A DNA stretch of 64,000 nt from Brasenia schreberi. Its lineage: Eukaryota; Streptophyta; Magnoliopsida; Nymphaeales; Cabombaceae. Location of the stretch: the NCBI GenBank assembly GCA_036023115.1, contig JAYKKT010000059.1, forward strand, positions 2,136,501 through 2,200,500, given 5' to 3'. The translations under genes were made by a program, and so were the position numbers. The notes below the pieces were generated by a model. That model did no database searches. It was not told the DNA's origin and saw only the letters and a program-made list of their open reading frames with translations. This document shows, in pieces, positions 61,050 through 64,000 of the stretch. Numbering within the stretch: position 1 is the first letter of the stretch; each line of letters opens with the position of its first letter.

Positions 61050-62818
61050 GAACGTTACGGCAGCGGAAGTTTGATTTGTTTCAACAGTGTAATAGGCCAG
61101 GACGCCGCCAAGTGCTCTTGATATCCAACAAAATCTGATAGATGACCAAGATGAAGCTTTCTCCCACACTAATTGTGGTCTGCGGTGCTACTTTCGCTAC
61201 TTATATATTGCCATTCTGCTCCTTTTGTCATTTAACTTACAAAAAAGCAAGATCGCATCTTATTGTCTTTTTCATTAATTTTATTGTTTATTTTCATTAA
61301 TATGTCTGGTGCCTTCTGTTTTTGCTTCTAAAGTGTCCAATGTCTAATTTCTCAGACTTCATGGAACTTGGGCCTAAACGAGCTCTTCATTTTTTGTTTC
61401 AGGGGTATGACAGACCTCTGTGGTTAATGCATGGGTTTTTTTAGAGCCAATGGAGGTTCTGGGTATGTTAAAACACCAAATTTTCTAATGAACGTTGGCC
61501 CTGCCGGTGAAGTTTTTGATCCTCAAGAGAATCTCCCCGTGAAGAAAACTTTGAAGGTAATTTCAGCTAAGAGTTACTGGTAATTCATGGATTTCTCAAT
61601 ACTATTTTCATGTCTGATTCATTGCTTAATGTAATTGAGCAGATAAAGGTTTAGTCGGGAGATGGATGGCAGCTAGATTTCGAGAAAAAACATTGACATG
61701 TTCTCACCACCCGATTTCTATACAAGGGTCTCTCTCTCCCTCTAGCATATGACTGTTGTAATGAAATGCTAAAGCAATTTTTCAAAACAAACAACAAACA
61801 AATGGCTATTACAAGAGGCATTTTATCCTATATTCATAGAGAATCAAGGGAACAAGGGGGATTGATCTCTATGGCTAGCTGAGCTAGCTGTTAGGACAAA
61901 TCTAACGGCTATGCCCCATTTAAATTCAGGTGAGGCGGTCTATACATTGTTGAAAAAGATTGAATTGCTTGTATTTAAATTCCCATACAATGTTGAAAAA
62001 GTTAAGAATTGTTAGATAAGAATAGTACTGGGATGGGTGACCTTTTAGAAAGTTCTCGCGTTGCACCCTCTATCCAACCCCACTTAGTGCAGAAAAAGGC
62101 TTAGGTAAGGTAAGGACGTAATGATATCTTGGATCCCTGGGATCTGGGTGAAGTGCGTTCTTCGTTTCACCCATGAATGGGTCCGACTTCACCTTAATTT
62201 TTCATCTCAATCGGGCGGCAATGGACTTAGAAGATTTTCTTGGGTGAGGCAAACATGAGTTGGGTGAAATTCAGGTAGCCGAACGATGTAGTTTTTCAAA
62301 AGATTCTGACTGCCTGTAGAATTTTTTGGGGGGGGGGAGGGGGGTGGTCAGGCAAGGCGGCCGCCTCACCTCACCCATGAATAGGTCCGAAACTGATCTG
62401 GACATTGTTCTAAACATATGAAGTCTATGTGCTGGACTTGTTCTTCTTATGGCAGATTGTATTGTTAACAGACAAACCATCTTGTACCACTTCCATTGCA
62501 AACATAACCAACTCTGTGTTTACCTTTGAGCAGGTCGGCATCGCCGGAGTACCGGCAGATAGTGTAATGAAGAGAACCAGGACGATTGTGGATAGCTGGA
62601 TACCAGTTTGGGATGAAGAATTTGAGTTCCCAATAATCGTGGGGTTGCTTCGAGTCGAAGTGCATGAATATGATATGACTGAAACAGCTGATTTTGGTGG
62701 GCAGACCAGCTTGCCTATCTCAGAATTAAAGACTGGAATTCGTGTTGTGCCGCTTTTCGACGAAAAGGGTGAAAAGTTTAAATCTGTGAAGCTGCTTATG
62801 AAATTTGAGTTTTGTTGA
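61050..62818 (+). pseudogene. partial PLC pseudogene (Y and C2 exons), duplicate of 49.9-52.1 kb
   Basis: A second copy of the 3' part of the PLC gene. Intron sequence at about 61115-61142 (TATCCAACAAAATCTGATAG) matches 50213-50232. Exon 61403-61556 matches 50263-50415 but has one extra G in CATGGGTTTTTTT, which shifts the frame to a stop (TAG). Exon 61643-61727 matches 50502-50588 with an early TAG (IKV*SGDGWQLDF) and further loss. The C2 exon 62534-62818 is open ([42 protein letters not shown]) but lacks three codons compared with its twin (PIIVGLLRV versus [12 protein letters not shown]). X domain and N-terminus are absent. Non-functional. Confidence 0.88.
62322..62346 (+). other. G-run in an intron of the PLC pseudogene copy
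   Basis: TTTTTTGGGGGGGGGGAGGGGGGTGG-like stretch, a possible quadruplex-forming sequence. Such runs are also error-prone in assembly. Confidence 0.5.
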
Positions 62819-63190
62819 GTTGCTGAAGGTGGCCTCGAGTTCAGGTCGGCATCGCCCCTCATTGTGATGTATAATTTGTACTAGTTTGCGTCTGCACCTT
62901 GTGAGTTATGCTGTGAAACATTAGTTGTTTGATTTATGAATATAAGTTCGATGCGTGTATGTATGTGTATATATATATAAAGAGATGGGGGTTAGTCTAT
63001 ACGCATGGATTGATATAAGCATGTGCTAATCTCTCTTCATATATTTATAGAGAGAGATTGAAACTTAGCCATGACGCTCTTATTCATCTTCACTCATTGT
63101 TTTTGAATGACATAAATGTATTAAAAACTTTTTAAAAAGTTAAAATTACACTTACGGTTAAAAACAATGAGTGAACATGTGTTAAAACAA
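62819..63190. other. downstream flank of the PLC pseudogene, no gene recognised
   Basis: Partly similar to the PLC 3' flank at 52099-52230 (TGTGAAACAT..AGTTGTT, GTGCTGTGAAACATCAGTTG), so the duplication continues about 100 nt past the stop codon. Nothing else is seen. Confidence 0.5.
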
Positions 63191-63192
63191 GG

Positions 63193-63195
<3 letters not shown>

Positions 63196-63279
<84 letters not shown>
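63196..63279. repeat. long (TA)n microsatellite
   Basis: About 84 nt of uninterrupted TA dinucleotide. Confidence 0.97.
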
Positions 63280-63282
<3 letters not shown>

Positions 63283-63903
63283 CCTTCCAGTGATTTTAGT
63301 CGCCGTAGCCCCTGTTTTAACACCTTTCACTACCCTGTAGAGTATTATTTACTTATCCCACCTGCTGCCTTTTACTTTTTGTTCAACTGATGTACAAAGA
63401 TGCTTGGTTGCTTGTGGGTTTATTCCTTGATATTATTAACAAGTTGAACTGAGAGCAGAACGTAGACGGATCTACTTCGGATGGTTCGTTTACCGAATCT
63501 CACTTATAATTCGGTCTACGGATTCTCAGTCGGATCAATAGAGCAAAACTGAATCCAGCATTGCCCACTGTAATCAAATACAGAGAATATTAGACACATC
63601 TTCAAATGAATATCCGAACCCAAGTAATTGGATTTGGATATCATAGATGTAGATCTATCCCAGGCGACTGAGAACTATGTTAAACTTGGATCCTTGCCCT
63701 GCGATCCACATCACTTGTCTTGCCTATGGCCATATGAATATTATAAGCTGCAACGCGAAAAAAGGAAGGCCATCCCATTTTGAAAAGCATTCAACACCTG
63801 ACCTACCTTGATCACGCTTTAAACTGGGTTGGTAGCACCTGTCTGACCAGCACTTTTTCAGAACCCAATCAAGTCCATAGGTCTCAAAAATAGTTTGTCG
63901 TCA
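63280..63903. other. intergenic, no gene recognised
   Basis: No coding frame or RNA gene is supported. Short CGGTT/GGATCC-type words suggest repeat debris. Confidence 0.35.
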
Positions 63904-63965
<62 letters not shown>

Positions 63966-63967
63966 TT

Positions 63968-63998
<31 letters not shown>

Positions 63999-64000
63999 TT
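63904..64000. repeat. (TA)n followed by (TTTA)n microsatellite
   Basis: About 55 nt of TA repeat, a short interruption, then TTTA tetranucleotide repeats up to the window edge. Confidence 0.95.

Noticed and set aside
1..64000. tRNA genes suggested by A/B-box-like motifs
   Set aside because: No complete cloverleaf could be drawn around any of the A/B pairs. They fit SINE fragments better.

Overview
The window is nuclear DNA of a flowering plant. The genes are split by GT-AG introns, and families typical of plants are present: a PMEI-pectinesterase, a plant-type PI-PLC without a PH domain, and a plant P58IPK co-chaperone. The intergenic DNA is AT-rich and full of Ty1/copia elements, an RTE-like LINE, tRNA-derived SINE-like pieces and long (TA)n arrays. 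I cannot name the species. There is no bacterial-style operon, phage, CRISPR array or biosynthetic cluster, and I found no convincing previously undescribed system.

Layout. (1) 0-6.8 kb: a single-exon Sec61-beta gene (1808-2122 +), a short plastid 16S rRNA fragment (450-527), SINE-like pieces and LINE 3' ends. (2) 6.8-11.2 kb: an apparently intact two-exon pectinesterase on the minus strand. (3) 14.9-20.3 kb: an old, heavily decayed copia element whose two LTRs can still be paired. (4) 22.9-26.1 kb: a truncated pectinesterase copy joined, inside its first exon, to the remains of an RHG1A/MBR-like RING E3 ligase gene that has lost its RING exons. (5) 28.1-39.4 kb: a nine-exon P58IPK/DNAJC3 gene (465 aa) whose last intron holds a copia element in antisense orientation. 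(6) 41.6-52.1 kb: a PI-PLC gene with X, Y and C2 exons, an in-frame stop, a lost splice donor and no recognisable EF-hand exon. Copia and LINE remnants fill the gap 5' of the X domain. (7) 56-60.3 kb: another degraded copia element on the minus strand. (8) 61-62.8 kb: a second, broken partial copy of the same PLC (Y and C2 exons). (9) 62.8-64 kb: microsatellites.

The genes do not form one pathway. Sec61-beta (ER translocon) and P58IPK (ER lumen J-protein) share a compartment, which may be chance. The P58IPK promoter has an inverted CCAAT box close to a TGACGTCA palindrome, which fits control by the unfolded-protein response. The main story is structural: two local gene duplications (pectinesterase and PLC) with decayed copies, and repeated retroelement insertion into introns and gene borders. 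Exon borders were placed by eye from splice consensus, frame continuity and remembered family sequence; no alignment was run.
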